DNA from: Phycisphaerae bacterium
Lineage (GTDB): Bacteria; Planctomycetota; Phycisphaerae; Sedimentisphaerales; Anaerobacaceae
DNA length: 64,000 bases
Assembly (NCBI GenBank): GCA_028714255.1
Contig: JAQTMR010000001.1
Span: forward strand, 62,001-126,000
Direction of reading: 5' to 3'
This document shows positions 16,995-25,910 of the stretch, in pieces. Position 1 is the stretch's first letter; each line of letters starts with the position of its first letter. A program made the position numbers and the translations under genes. The notes below the pieces were generated by a model. That model did no database searches. It worked only from the letters and a program-made list of their open reading frames with translations, and was not told where the DNA came from.

Positions 16995-18701
16995 TTATAC
17001 TATGTCTGCCTGTGTTACCCTCAATACTTCTGCAATAGTTGTTACCCCTGCGAGGACTTTTCGAGCGCCATCCATTCGCAGCGTTTGCAGGCCTGCGTTA
17101 ATGGCGGCCTTTTTTATGGCGCCGGCAGTTTCTCTTTTGTATATCATTTCCTGAATTTCTTCATTCACCATCATCAGCTCATAAACGCCGGTTCGGCCTC
17201 GATAGCCGGTCTGGAAACATTTATCACAACCCTTTCCGACAAAGAACCTGCCGGCGTTTTGCTCGACATCCCCAAGTCCAAGCTCTCTTAGCTCGTGAGG
17301 CTTCGGCTCACACGGCTCTTTGCAATCGGGACAGACTTTTCGCACCAATCTCTGCGCCATTATGGCAATTAACGATGAGCTTGCCAAATAAGGCTCGACG
17401 CCCAAATCCAAAAGCCTGCTCACGGCACCTGCGGAGTCATTGGTGTGCAGCGTACTGAATACGAGGTGTCCGGTCAGTGAAGATTGTATCGCCATTCTTG
17501 CCGTTTCGATGTCGCGGACCTCGCCGACCATTATAACATCCGGGTCCTGACGAAGCACGTGCCGAAGTGATGTAACAAAAGTCATTCCTTTTTTACTGGC
17601 GACCTGAATCTGGCTGATGCCTCCGAGTTGATATTCGATAGGGTCTTCTATGGTAATAACATTCTTCTCCGCGGAGTTAATCCTGTTAAGGCAGGCATAA
17701 AGCGTCGTGCTTTTTCCGCTGCCGGTCGGACCCGTTACGAAAATAACTCCGTGCGCGCGGTTCAGGAGAGAATCGAACCTCTTCAAATCCTCTTCCCATA
17801 GGCCGAGTTCATCCAATTCGAAAAGTCCGGTGCTTTTGTCCAATAGCCTAAGAACGCTGCGTTCGCCGAAGCTGGTGGGGACAGTGCTGATACGTAAATC
17901 GACTTCGCGCTCTCCGAGGCGGACGCTGCACCTGCCGTCCTGCGGCATACGGCGTTCGGCAATATCCATTCCAGCCATTACCTTTATACGAGAGATAATC
18001 AGCGGCAGGACATTTTTGTTCAAACTTAAGACATCGTATAAAATGCCGTCTATCCGGTATCGAATCTGAATTTTGGCTTCGTAAGGGTGGACGTGGATAT
18101 CGCTGGCCCGCAACTGTAAGGCACGGAAAAGAATATCATTAACCAGTCTGATAACCGGCGGACGATTAACGACATCAAGAAGGTCATCGGAAGCGCCGAC
18201 TTCATCAATAAGCTGGTCGATATTCTGCGAATCAAGCTCTTCGGCCACTTCTTCGATTACCGTCGTTCTCTGCTCGTAAGCAACATCTATCACGGCGGTA
18301 ATGGTAGTGCGAGTGGCGAGCGCCGGCCTTACGGGCATACCCGTCATCTTCGAGACGTTATCAAGGATGTCGGCGTCTAAAGGTTTTGACAAAACTACGG
18401 TAAGCTCTTTATCATCGGATTCGGTTCTTACGCCGATGAGATAATGCTGCTGAGCGTAGGTCGCAGGGATAGATTCTATGAATTCAGTCGGCACGGCCTT
18501 AGCAGATATGTCTTCTAAAAATTCCCAGCCCAGCACGGCGGCAAACAGTTTCAGCACCGCTGCCTCGGTAAAATAGGGACAGCCGAGCAATAGCTCATCG
18601 AGCCGGGATTTTCCGTCGCCGTTGGCTTTTAGGAACTCGGCCAATCGCTCGGCATCAATCAGACCCGTCCGCCTGGCAGTTTGTATCAATAATTCTTTCA
18701 T
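16995..18701 (-). CDS. gspE: T2SS secretion ATPase GspE
   Basis: GspE is the hexameric cytoplasmic ATPase that powers the pseudopilus. In this 568-residue protein the N-terminal MshEN/N1E-type domain spans about 1-150. The ATPase core has Walker A GPTGSGKS at 324-331, the Asp box (IEDPIEYQ), Walker B ending IMVGEVRD near 390-397 and the His box (GHLVFSTLHTNDS). A tetracysteine zinc module uses C457, C460, C492 and C495, as in classical GspE. All nucleotide-binding elements are intact. A 219-base spacer with paired hairpins separates it from gspF. Confidence 0.96.
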   Translation of the reverse strand: MKELLIQTARRTGLIDAERLAEFLKANGDGKSRLDELLLGCPYFTEAAVLKLFAAVLGWEFLEDISAKAVPTEFIESIPATYAQQHYLIGVRTESDDKELTVVLSKPLDADILDNVSKMTGMPVRPALATRTTITAVIDVAYEQRTTVIEEVAEELDSQNIDQLIDEVGASDDLLDVVNRPPVIRLVNDILFRALQLRASDIHVHPYEAKIQIRYRIDGILYDVLSLNKNVLPLIISRIKVMAGMDIAERRMPQDGRCSVRLGEREVDLRISTVPTSFGERSVLRLLDKSTGLFELDELGLWEEDLKRFDSLLNRAHGVIFVTGPTGSGKSTTLYACLNRINSAEKNVITIEDPIEYQLGGISQIQVASKKGMTFVTSLRHVLRQDPDVIMVGEVRDIETARMAIQSSLTGHLVFSTLHTNDSAGAVSRLLDLGVEPYLASSSLIAIMAQRLVRKVCPDCKEPCEPKPHELRELGLGDVEQNAGRFFVGKGCDKCFQTGYRGRTGVYELMMVNEEIQEMIYKRETAGAIKKAAINAGLQTLRMDGARKVLAGVTTIAEVLRVTQADIV

Positions 18702-18797
18702 AATATTGCAAAGGCAGGACTACGTGCCTGCCATTTTGGTATTCGGAGATTAAGGCAGCGGCATAGTTGTTTAGCGTTGCCCATAATACCCCTCCTC

Positions 18798-21700
18798 TTA
18801 TTCCGAGTCAAGAACACGCAGCGGGTCCATCGGCTCCGGCTCTACGCCCGGCCAGTCCTGGTGCTCCTGAAATTTTCTCTCAAAGTCCTCAACCGCACCT
18901 CGGTTCCTGTCTGATATTTTCTCCAAATCCGGCAATCCTGCAACCGTTTCACTTGGCCTTAAGATATTTGCCTTAACAAATATATACAGCTTCGTTTGCG
19001 AGCTGCTGTTCTTTATCTTTCTAAAAAGTCCGCCCGCAATTGGGATGTCGCCAAGAAACGGCACTTTCCAGTTGTCTTTGGACTGCCCTAACTGTGTTAT
19101 ACCTCCAAGGATTATCGTGCTGTCATCAGGCACGGTAACTATTGTTTCAATATTGTTCTCACTTTTGTCAGGTGGTGGCTCATCTGGTAAAATCTTCACT
19201 CCCGGGGTTATTTGATAACTTGAACGTGTCATTTTTATTTCAAGGCGAAGTAAATCACCTTCACTGATATGAGGCGTAATGTCAAGATTGATACCGGATG
19301 GAAATTGGTCAAAGCTTGTGCTTGTAACTGCAGTATTGGTGGGGGTAGCTGTTGTAACTGTATTTGGAAGATATGTATTTGAGGTCCTTGCTACATATAT
19401 GGTGTTTATTGTATCAATATGGCCCTTCTCATTGTCATTAACGAGTATCTTCGGCCTGGCAAGAACCCGGCCATAACCCTTTGTCTGTATTAACTTCAAC
19501 AACGCCTGGATATGACGGCTCGAGTAAAAACCCTGCGCCGCCGACGCGTCGGAAAGAACAGAAGTTGCCTCGGTAACCATTCGTTCAAGAGGAAACGGCG
19601 TTTCTATGGGAGTGAGGTTTGTCATTGTTCCACCTGGTTCCATCCGGGGGAATTTCGTGACCAACTGTAAATCGTAATCGAAGGCATCGGACTCTCTAAT
19701 TTCAACGAGCATCGCATCCAACAGCACCTGCGGCCTTCTCTTATCCAACTGCTTTATTAAACTGCCTATCCATTCCTGATTTTTCTTGCTCGCATAAACG
19801 AGTATCGAAAAGGTGTTCTTGTCAGGAACGATGATAATATTTTCTTCTGTTTTCCTAATCGTCTGCTCAACTTTGCCTTCCTGGTCCTTAATTGTCTCCT
19901 GTATGAACTTCTGGAGGACTTCGGCCAAGCTCTCCGGGTCCTGGTTTTCGAGCCCATAAATTACATAAGGTATCGCCTGTTCGAGGGTGACGCTATCCAC
20001 GTAGCTGATAATCATAGCTATCTGGACGTGCTGTTCAGAGGTGGCGTTTACCAAAAGCGAGTTCGTTGAATCAATTACCACCACCTGCGGCTCTTCCACA
20101 AGCGGCTCTATTTCGGCGGTGCCCGCTGCAGCTTGAGGAGCTCCCTGCCTGACAGGCCTGCCTTCGGCAGAAATCGTCATCGCAGGTGTCCGGCTACTAC
20201 TACTGGTGCCACTGCTGATTATGCCAAGCTCTCCGAGCTTTTTCACTACTTCCTCGGCTCCGACATGCTGGATATCATATAACCGCAAGGTCCTGAGGTC
20301 CTGCTGTTCGACATCGAGAGAATCAATTAAATCATTAACAACAGCCAACTGCTCTTCGAGACCTATCATCAGGATGCGGTTTGTCCTTTCATCGGAATCC
20401 AAATATACGGCTTCTTTATCCGCCGCCGCGGCAGCCGGTGTTGGTGTCGGCGCAGGTCGCCCCCTTCTGGAAGGTCTGGCCGGTATCGCAGCCGTCGGCG
20501 AAGGCGCAGCAATTGTAATTGATACGGCTCCAAGCTGCTCGGCAAGGGTCTTGATTTTAGGAGCAAGAGTCGTCGCCATCGTATATTTCAACTGCCTGAA
20601 CCTGAATTCTCTCGGCTCACCCGGCTGGTCAACCATCTCCAAAAGTTCTTCTACACGAGCCATACGGTAGGCATATTCGGTGATGATAAGTGTGCCGGTT
20701 TCGGAAATCGGCGTGACATCTGCGCCAAGCTTCATACTAAGCAAAAGATTCTGCGCACTGGCTGTGTCTATATACTTTAACTTAAAAAGACGCGTTATAA
20801 TTACATCTCCGAGCTGGACCCCGCCTTGCTCAGGATGCAGAAGAGGGTCAATACTCACAGCTTCATCGGCAGGAACGATAGTTACAAGATTGCCTCGGCG
20901 AGTCATCACCAGGCCCCTGAACCTCAGTACAGATTCAAGCAGAGGGTACAAGTCCTTTACCTTGATAGGTCCCTGGAGCTTCAGTGCAACTTCGCCCTGT
21001 ACCTGCGTTTCATCATACATATAGTCTAATTGTAAATATTTGCCGACCAAATCCACCAAATCTATGATATTAAGCTTCTCCGGCAAATTCAGTTCGAGCA
21101 TTTGATTCCCATCAACAATGGGCACCGGCTCGTATGAGCTGACTTTTCCGTCTTCGCTTTGCTTCGCCGAGACAAGCGAGACCGGCTCAAGATTCGGCTG
21201 CGTTTGCGGTGTCCCAACCGGCTCGGCCACAAGTTCGGTCCTGGCAATCGAACTGATAAGTTTATCCAAAGGCTCATTGCTATCTGTATCAGCCCGGGCG
21301 GCAGCTTCAGGAGAAGCAGTTATTCTTCGAAGCTCTGCCTCTGCTTCTGCGCTGGCTTTTTCAAGCTCAGTATCTGTTGGCCCGGCCACAGGGATTTTTT
21401 CTGTTTCCGTGTCACTTGTCTTATTCAGTTCAAGCGGAGTTTGGGATTCGCTGCCCTGGAGCTGCTCGATGGCAGAAACAATTTTTCGAAGCTGCTCGGC
21501 CGGAGCAACAGCTATCACGGTATCATTATGAACGTCTATAATTGCTTTGGCCTTTGCAGTACCGCTCGGCGGGCTGAAAAAAGTCCCTATTGATATATCA
21601 TTAACTTCAGTTGCTATTTGCTCATTAGAGGGGAAATTCGCAACGCCTGAAACAGGGGAAATTACTTTTACATCAAAAAGCTCTTCAGCATCAACAAGCT

Positions 21701-21986
21701 CTATAATAGCTTTTGCTTTGATCAAATCTTCCGGCTGAGCCGTCACCAAAAGAACATTAACGCCTGGAAGCTGTGAAACCGTGCCAACCCCGGCCTCGGC
21801 AAGATATTTTTTGCCTTGCTCGGCGGATATGTGTTTTAAGGAAAAAACCCTGTATCGCCCAGCCACAGAAGCAGCTTCCTGCTCGACGGCCCAAAGACAA
21901 CTACCGCTCAAAATAACGGCAGCCGTACAAATAAAAACAAAAATTTTCGCCCTGCCTTGGCCTTGAAGTCGCCGCTTGGCCTCCAT
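18798..21986 (-). CDS. gspD: T2SS outer-membrane secretin GspD, long form
   Basis: The 1062-residue protein is long for GspD (usually 650-750). An N-terminal signal peptide (VFICTAAVILSGSCLWA) is followed by several N-domain repeats (SVAGRYRVFSLKHISAEQGKKYL region; IDLVDLVGKYLQLDYMYDE region) and Pro/Ala/Arg-rich linkers. The secretin core at about 770-1020 holds QVLLDAMLVEIRES, VPFLGDIPIAGGLF and LYIFVKANILRP. It forms the outer-membrane channel. TGGAG sits before the ATG. The extra length is in the periplasmic part and could reflect a wider periplasm or additional N-domains; that is inference. Confidence 0.93.
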   Translation of the reverse strand: MEAKRRLQGQGRAKIFVFICTAAVILSGSCLWAVEQEAASVAGRYRVFSLKHISAEQGKKYLAEAGVGTVSQLPGVNVLLVTAQPEDLIKAKAIIELVDAEELFDVKVISPVSGVANFPSNEQIATEVNDISIGTFFSPPSGTAKAKAIIDVHNDTVIAVAPAEQLRKIVSAIEQLQGSESQTPLELNKTSDTETEKIPVAGPTDTELEKASAEAEAELRRITASPEAAARADTDSNEPLDKLISSIARTELVAEPVGTPQTQPNLEPVSLVSAKQSEDGKVSSYEPVPIVDGNQMLELNLPEKLNIIDLVDLVGKYLQLDYMYDETQVQGEVALKLQGPIKVKDLYPLLESVLRFRGLVMTRRGNLVTIVPADEAVSIDPLLHPEQGGVQLGDVIITRLFKLKYIDTASAQNLLLSMKLGADVTPISETGTLIITEYAYRMARVEELLEMVDQPGEPREFRFRQLKYTMATTLAPKIKTLAEQLGAVSITIAAPSPTAAIPARPSRRGRPAPTPTPAAAAADKEAVYLDSDERTNRILMIGLEEQLAVVNDLIDSLDVEQQDLRTLRLYDIQHVGAEEVVKKLGELGIISSGTSSSSRTPAMTISAEGRPVRQGAPQAAAGTAEIEPLVEEPQVVVIDSTNSLLVNATSEQHVQIAMIISYVDSVTLEQAIPYVIYGLENQDPESLAEVLQKFIQETIKDQEGKVEQTIRKTEENIIIVPDKNTFSILVYASKKNQEWIGSLIKQLDKRRPQVLLDAMLVEIRESDAFDYDLQLVTKFPRMEPGGTMTNLTPIETPFPLERMVTEATSVLSDASAAQGFYSSRHIQALLKLIQTKGYGRVLARPKILVNDNEKGHIDTINTIYVARTSNTYLPNTVTTATPTNTAVTSTSFDQFPSGINLDITPHISEGDLLRLEIKMTRSSYQITPGVKILPDEPPPDKSENNIETIVTVPDDSTIILGGITQLGQSKDNWKVPFLGDIPIAGGLFRKIKNSSSQTKLYIFVKANILRPSETVAGLPDLEKISDRNRGAVEDFERKFQEHQDWPGVEPEPMDPLRVLDSE

Positions 21987-22412
21987 AATTTACTCCAGAG
22001 TTCTTCTAACTAAAATTTACAAACCTGCAATTTTCAATGTTTATCGGACATTGTGCCGAATTGTGAATATAAGTCCTTTTTTTATAAGTCCTTATGTAAG
22101 TATTGGTTTAGATTTTCAGCCTTAATCTTCTCTTGCCATACTAATTCAGACACAGAAAACGCCAAAAAGTTCCTTATTTTCCGTTAATAACCCGATATAA
22201 AGCCACAAAAAGGCCCCCTCTCTATCGGCAAAATTTGGGAAACAATAAACGCACAAAAAAACAAATAAACAGGATTTTGTGTATCTCAAATCAGATAAGT
22301 AAGTATTCGGGCAGGTTAAAACTACAAATAGCCTTTGTCTTGTTCGCCGCCTTCGGCATATAGCTAACGGCTAATATCGGCCTTTGCACGTGCCGGTGAG
22401 CAGGGATTATCG
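21987..22412. other. 426-base gap between gspC-like gene and gspD
   Basis: No gene is supported. Read on the minus strand it holds a directly repeated AAGGACTTATA pair about 80 bases before gspD and AT-rich sequence. The length, unlike the tight spacing elsewhere in the operon, suggests a separate promoter or a processing site for the gspD-M part, but I cannot point to convincing promoter boxes. Confidence 0.4.
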
Positions 22413-23375
22413 TTACCCTGGGATATTCTCATCAAAGTTCGGACTGTTCGGATTTGGCTCAATAAAATCCGCCTGGGGATGGCTTGCGCCATTCGTATCG
22501 CTTTTAGCTATATCGTTTTCAACTCGATTAGGCTGCCTTTGAACATTCCTCAACCTCCGGCCCAAACGCCCCAGCTTCCTTGCTTCCCGTGCACTAATTC
22601 GCATAGTTTCAGAGTTGGCGGGGGCAGCTATTTTTCTCTCTGCTGCGACTTCCTCAGATTCGGGGACAGAACCAGCTCCGTCAGCATCAAAATCTATCGG
22701 AAGGGTTTCTGATTCGGCCTGCATAGCATTCAGTTCGGCAAATATCTTTTCCCTCGCAGCTTCGGCTTCTTCGATGAATGCTGCTTCCTCTTCGGCATCC
22801 ATCTCTGGAAAATCGTCGCCGGTAATACGGCCGTCGGACAATGAGTTTGTTTTAAGAAGGCTTATTTTTTCCGGCCTTTCCGCTATAAGTTCAAAGGTGT
22901 TTTGGCCGTCTCGAACAACTACAAGGCCGTCTTTTACCTGTTCCATAATTAAATGGCCCACCTTGTCGGCTTGTCTTATCCAGTGATAGCCCTTGCCCGG
23001 CTCATCAATCAGGGCCAGCGACCGTTCCGGGTGTAACACATTAAGACTGGTGCCAACAAGCTTAAATTTAGGTGTAACAGAGGCCTTAGGTCTTGGCCTG
23101 CCATTAGACACCGGAGATTCTGCTTGCGGCATAGAGACAGGAGGATTCAAATATAACGCAAACGTCTCTGCCTGCTTCACAAGCGGCGAGATTTCGTGCC
23201 GTCTATCCTCGATTTTATCGCCCCTGGCCTGTTTGAACTCTTCTATTGCCCCGGGCGAATTCAACAATTGTTCAATCTGTTTATCGCCACGAACACCAAA
23301 AATCGCAGGAAAAACAAAACAAACAACTGCCAAAACAACTGCTATAATACTTGTTATCCGCAATGTCTTTATCAT
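22413..23375 (-). CDS. gspC: GspC/PilP-like T2SS inner-membrane protein
   Basis: From the ATG at 23375 the 320-residue product has one N-terminal transmembrane helix (LRITSIIAVVLAVVCFVFPAIFG), a linker, and a small beta domain (FKLVGTSLNVLHPERSLALI, then YHWIRQADKVGHLIMEQVKDG and VVVRDGQ) that follows the homology-region fold of GspC and PilP, the module that contacts the secretin N0 domain. A long charged Glu/Ala-rich tail ends in Asn/Pro repeats. The upstream alternatives are a TTG at 23435 and an ATG at 23396. Its position before gspD supports the call; sequence identity is too low to be certain. Confidence 0.65.
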   Translation of the reverse strand: MIKTLRITSIIAVVLAVVCFVFPAIFGVRGDKQIEQLLNSPGAIEEFKQARGDKIEDRRHEISPLVKQAETFALYLNPPVSMPQAESPVSNGRPRPKASVTPKFKLVGTSLNVLHPERSLALIDEPGKGYHWIRQADKVGHLIMEQVKDGLVVVRDGQNTFELIAERPEKISLLKTNSLSDGRITGDDFPEMDAEEEAAFIEEAEAAREKIFAELNAMQAESETLPIDFDADGAGSVPESEEVAAERKIAAPANSETMRISAREARKLGRLGRRLRNVQRQPNRVENDIAKSDTNGASHPQADFIEPNPNSPNFDENIPG

Positions 23376-23492
23376 ATAGGTATTCCAAATCCCCATTACC
23401 TTTTGACATCGCTGACAACATTTAGTTCCCGCCAATAAACTATTTTTTCAAAATAAAGCCGATTATCTACCGCCCAGCCACGGCACAGCCCC

Positions 23493-24452
23493 CTATTGGG
23501 CAGGCGCAGCGAATACTGCATCCAGCATTTCTTCAAGCTGAGGGGTTTGGCCCTGCCAGAATTTGACCGCCATACCTTCCCGCAGCAGTACAATCAAAGG
23601 GGTTTGCATATACCAAATCTTACTCGAATCGAGCCTGCCCCGCAGGCATGGCGTATCAGTCGGAACGAGATTATCCTCCTCTGAAGCATACGGGGGTATC
23701 TCAACAAACGCGAACTGTATCGCGTCCTCGCTGCCGGCCATATCACGGGCCATCTGGTCGTATAGCGGAACAGTTTCCTGACAGGTATCACATTCGACAC
23801 TGTAAAACACTACGACGACAATATTCGACTGCAGGGAATCAGCGATGTCGATATGTTTGAGCATTAACCATGTTTCTGAGTCAAGCCATTCTTCGGGTTT
23901 TACCACCTCGTACTTGTCTGTCCTATCGAGCGGCTTATGTAATATCAGATACGGCATAATAATGCTAAAAATAATAAATGTCGGTATGGCAATGCTGAAG
24001 AAATGCCATTTGGAAGGCCATGGCGGCGGCAGGAGTTTCAAACCCTTAGGCCGGAAAATTATCAGGCCAAGAAAAAGCGGTATATCAACAATCGAAAGAG
24101 TTATCCATGGGTTGACCTTAACCATCCCGAAACAGCCGCAGGATTCGGCGCCGGAGAGCGCTTTTTGCAGCGTTACCGCTATAAACAATCCGAAAGCCAG
24201 CACCGCGAGCATCCACGCAGCCTTTTTGAACAGTCCGCAGACAAGCCATATACCCAATCCGAGTTCCAAAGGTATTTGGATTAAAAAGAACTCCCACGAC
24301 TCCCAGAAACCTTTGCTGATAATTGGTTCGGTCAGCAACTGATGGATTTTGAGTATCGCGGCGATGATAAGAACCAATCCCGTCACAACTATGATGACCT
24401 GGCTGGCTATTTTCATAAATGAAGATTTCACAAAAAGTTCCTCGCCGTTCAC
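23493..24452 (-). CDS. MauE/DoxX-like membrane protein fused to thioredoxin-like domain
   Basis: The first ~135 residues are a four-helix MauE/DoxX-type membrane domain with SCGCFG (C105, C107) in the third loop. Another two or three helices lead to a C-terminal periplasmic thioredoxin-like domain with IVVVVFYSVECDTCQE, active-site pair C221-x2-C224. MauE-type proteins act with thioredoxin-like partners in periplasmic disulfide formation; here both are in one chain of 319 residues. It follows the DUF1573 gene and precedes gspC. It could supply or repair disulfides in secreted proteins before T2SS export, an inference from context. Confidence 0.78.
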   Translation of the reverse strand: MNGEELFVKSSFMKIASQVIIVVTGLVLIIAAILKIHQLLTEPIISKGFWESWEFFLIQIPLELGLGIWLVCGLFKKAAWMLAVLAFGLFIAVTLQKALSGAESCGCFGMVKVNPWITLSIVDIPLFLGLIIFRPKGLKLLPPPWPSKWHFFSIAIPTFIIFSIIMPYLILHKPLDRTDKYEVVKPEEWLDSETWLMLKHIDIADSLQSNIVVVVFYSVECDTCQETVPLYDQMARDMAGSEDAIQFAFVEIPPYASEEDNLVPTDTPCLRGRLDSSKIWYMQTPLIVLLREGMAVKFWQGQTPQLEEMLDAVFAAPAQ

Positions 24453-24589
24453 ACTCGGTTGCGCCGAGGCGAATAATTATTATAGAGCGAGGCCTTTTAC
24501 CCCACTAAAAATTTCGCCGCTGCTGCAGGGGTCCGGTAACTCGTGAACGGCTGACGCAAGCTACCAATTTGTATCACATCCAAATCTGC

Positions 24590-25693
24590 TTATCTTGGGT
24601 ACAATACCCTGCACACAATTTTCAGCGTCTCACCGCCTTTTATATTCACAAAAAACAGGTCCGTGAAAAACCACTTTTGACCTTTTTTTGTGGGCGGCGG
24701 CGTTATTTCCAGTTCAAGCTTATAACGATTCTCAAGCTTTTCCTGGCTCAAAATCTTTACAGTACCTTTCTGCGACGATGTTGACTCAATCTCGAAATCC
24801 TCATCATAGTTACTCAGTACCCAGACTTCTCTCTTTACCGGCTTTTCCGGTTCAGCTTTGTAAATAATAATGGATGGCGGTGTAACCTTAAATTTCGGCA
24901 ACGCTTCGAAAGGAATGATTATCTCTTCGCCGTCCGGAAGTGTGGTGGCAATTTTAATATTCCCGCTCAATTCCTGTTGCAGAGCTTCCACATCGACCTT
25001 GGGCTGGAGAACAAATTCTGTTGCTTCCAAAGAAGAATTACAATCAATGGTTATTAACTTATCCGTCGATTTAGACCCCCCGGCTAATACCTCAACCCGT
25101 TTTATCGAGAACGGCTTACCCTCAAGACTTTTAATCGTAATCGCCGGGCAACCGGCATTTTCCTTGTTGAGCAAAAGGTCGAGCTTCCTCGGCTGATAAT
25201 CAACCTTCGCTACAATCTCAGCCGTTATGGCCAACTCAACTTTGGGGTTTGCCGCATCGTTGCTCGACACAATCAGCTTTTTCTTCACCTTAGTAGGCAC
25301 ACTGCTCGCATTGTATTCCACTTTCAAAACTCCGCTCTCGCCGGGTTCATATTCCATCTTCTCGAGCGTATATGGCGTGCAGCCGCAGGTCTTGCTAACA
25401 TTTGTTATTTTCAACAAGCTGTTTCCTGTGTTCGTAAATTTGAACTCGCAAATATTTTTTGACTTCGGATCGATATTGCCGAAATCGTGAATAACTTTTT
25501 CAAACGTAATTTCCGGCACACCTTCAGCAGAAGCGGCGTCACTTTCAGTTTTTGCCGGGCTGTTTACCGGCTCGGGTGACGTTAACACAGTTTTAGACTT
25601 CTCCGCCGCGGCAGCTTGTTCTTCACCAATCTGCAAAAAGCAGCAGACAAAAGCAACGACAAAAACAGTTGAAATCAAAGAATAGCGTTTCAT
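24590..25693 (-). CDS. DUF1573-domain secreted protein
   Basis: From the ATG at 25693 (GGAG eight bases upstream) the product has 367 residues. It has a signal peptide (KRYSLISTVFVVAFVCCFLQIG), a linker, then a DUF1573 domain (about 60-165: HDFGNIDPKSKNICEFKFTN, then VSKTCGCTPY and YNASSVPTKVKKKLIV). DUF1573 is an immunoglobulin-like fold related to ASPM/MSP domains, frequent in Bacteroidetes and planctomycetes, function unknown. The KTCGC cysteines are a plausible substrate for the adjacent MauE-thioredoxin protein. A start at 25732 would place extra polar residues before the signal peptide. Confidence 0.8.
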   Translation of the reverse strand: MKRYSLISTVFVVAFVCCFLQIGEEQAAAAEKSKTVLTSPEPVNSPAKTESDAASAEGVPEITFEKVIHDFGNIDPKSKNICEFKFTNTGNSLLKITNVSKTCGCTPYTLEKMEYEPGESGVLKVEYNASSVPTKVKKKLIVSSNDAANPKVELAITAEIVAKVDYQPRKLDLLLNKENAGCPAITIKSLEGKPFSIKRVEVLAGGSKSTDKLITIDCNSSLEATEFVLQPKVDVEALQQELSGNIKIATTLPDGEEIIIPFEALPKFKVTPPSIIIYKAEPEKPVKREVWVLSNYDEDFEIESTSSQKGTVKILSQEKLENRYKLELEITPPPTKKGQKWFFTDLFFVNIKGGETLKIVCRVLYPR

Positions 25694-25910
25694 ATTATTT
25701 TCTCCGGTCAAATAACTATGATATAAATTCACCGTTTGTTCATAGAAAACTTCACTTTAACAGAAAAAACATCTTTAAGCAAGAAATTTCCGACTGGCTT
25801 TGCCCAGCCGGCAAACAGTATTTTAATCGGTTAAATACGGCTTTACAAGCAGACTTTTAAGTATTACCATAATTAAGTATTAACGTAATGCAGATTGACA
25901 GGAATACCTT

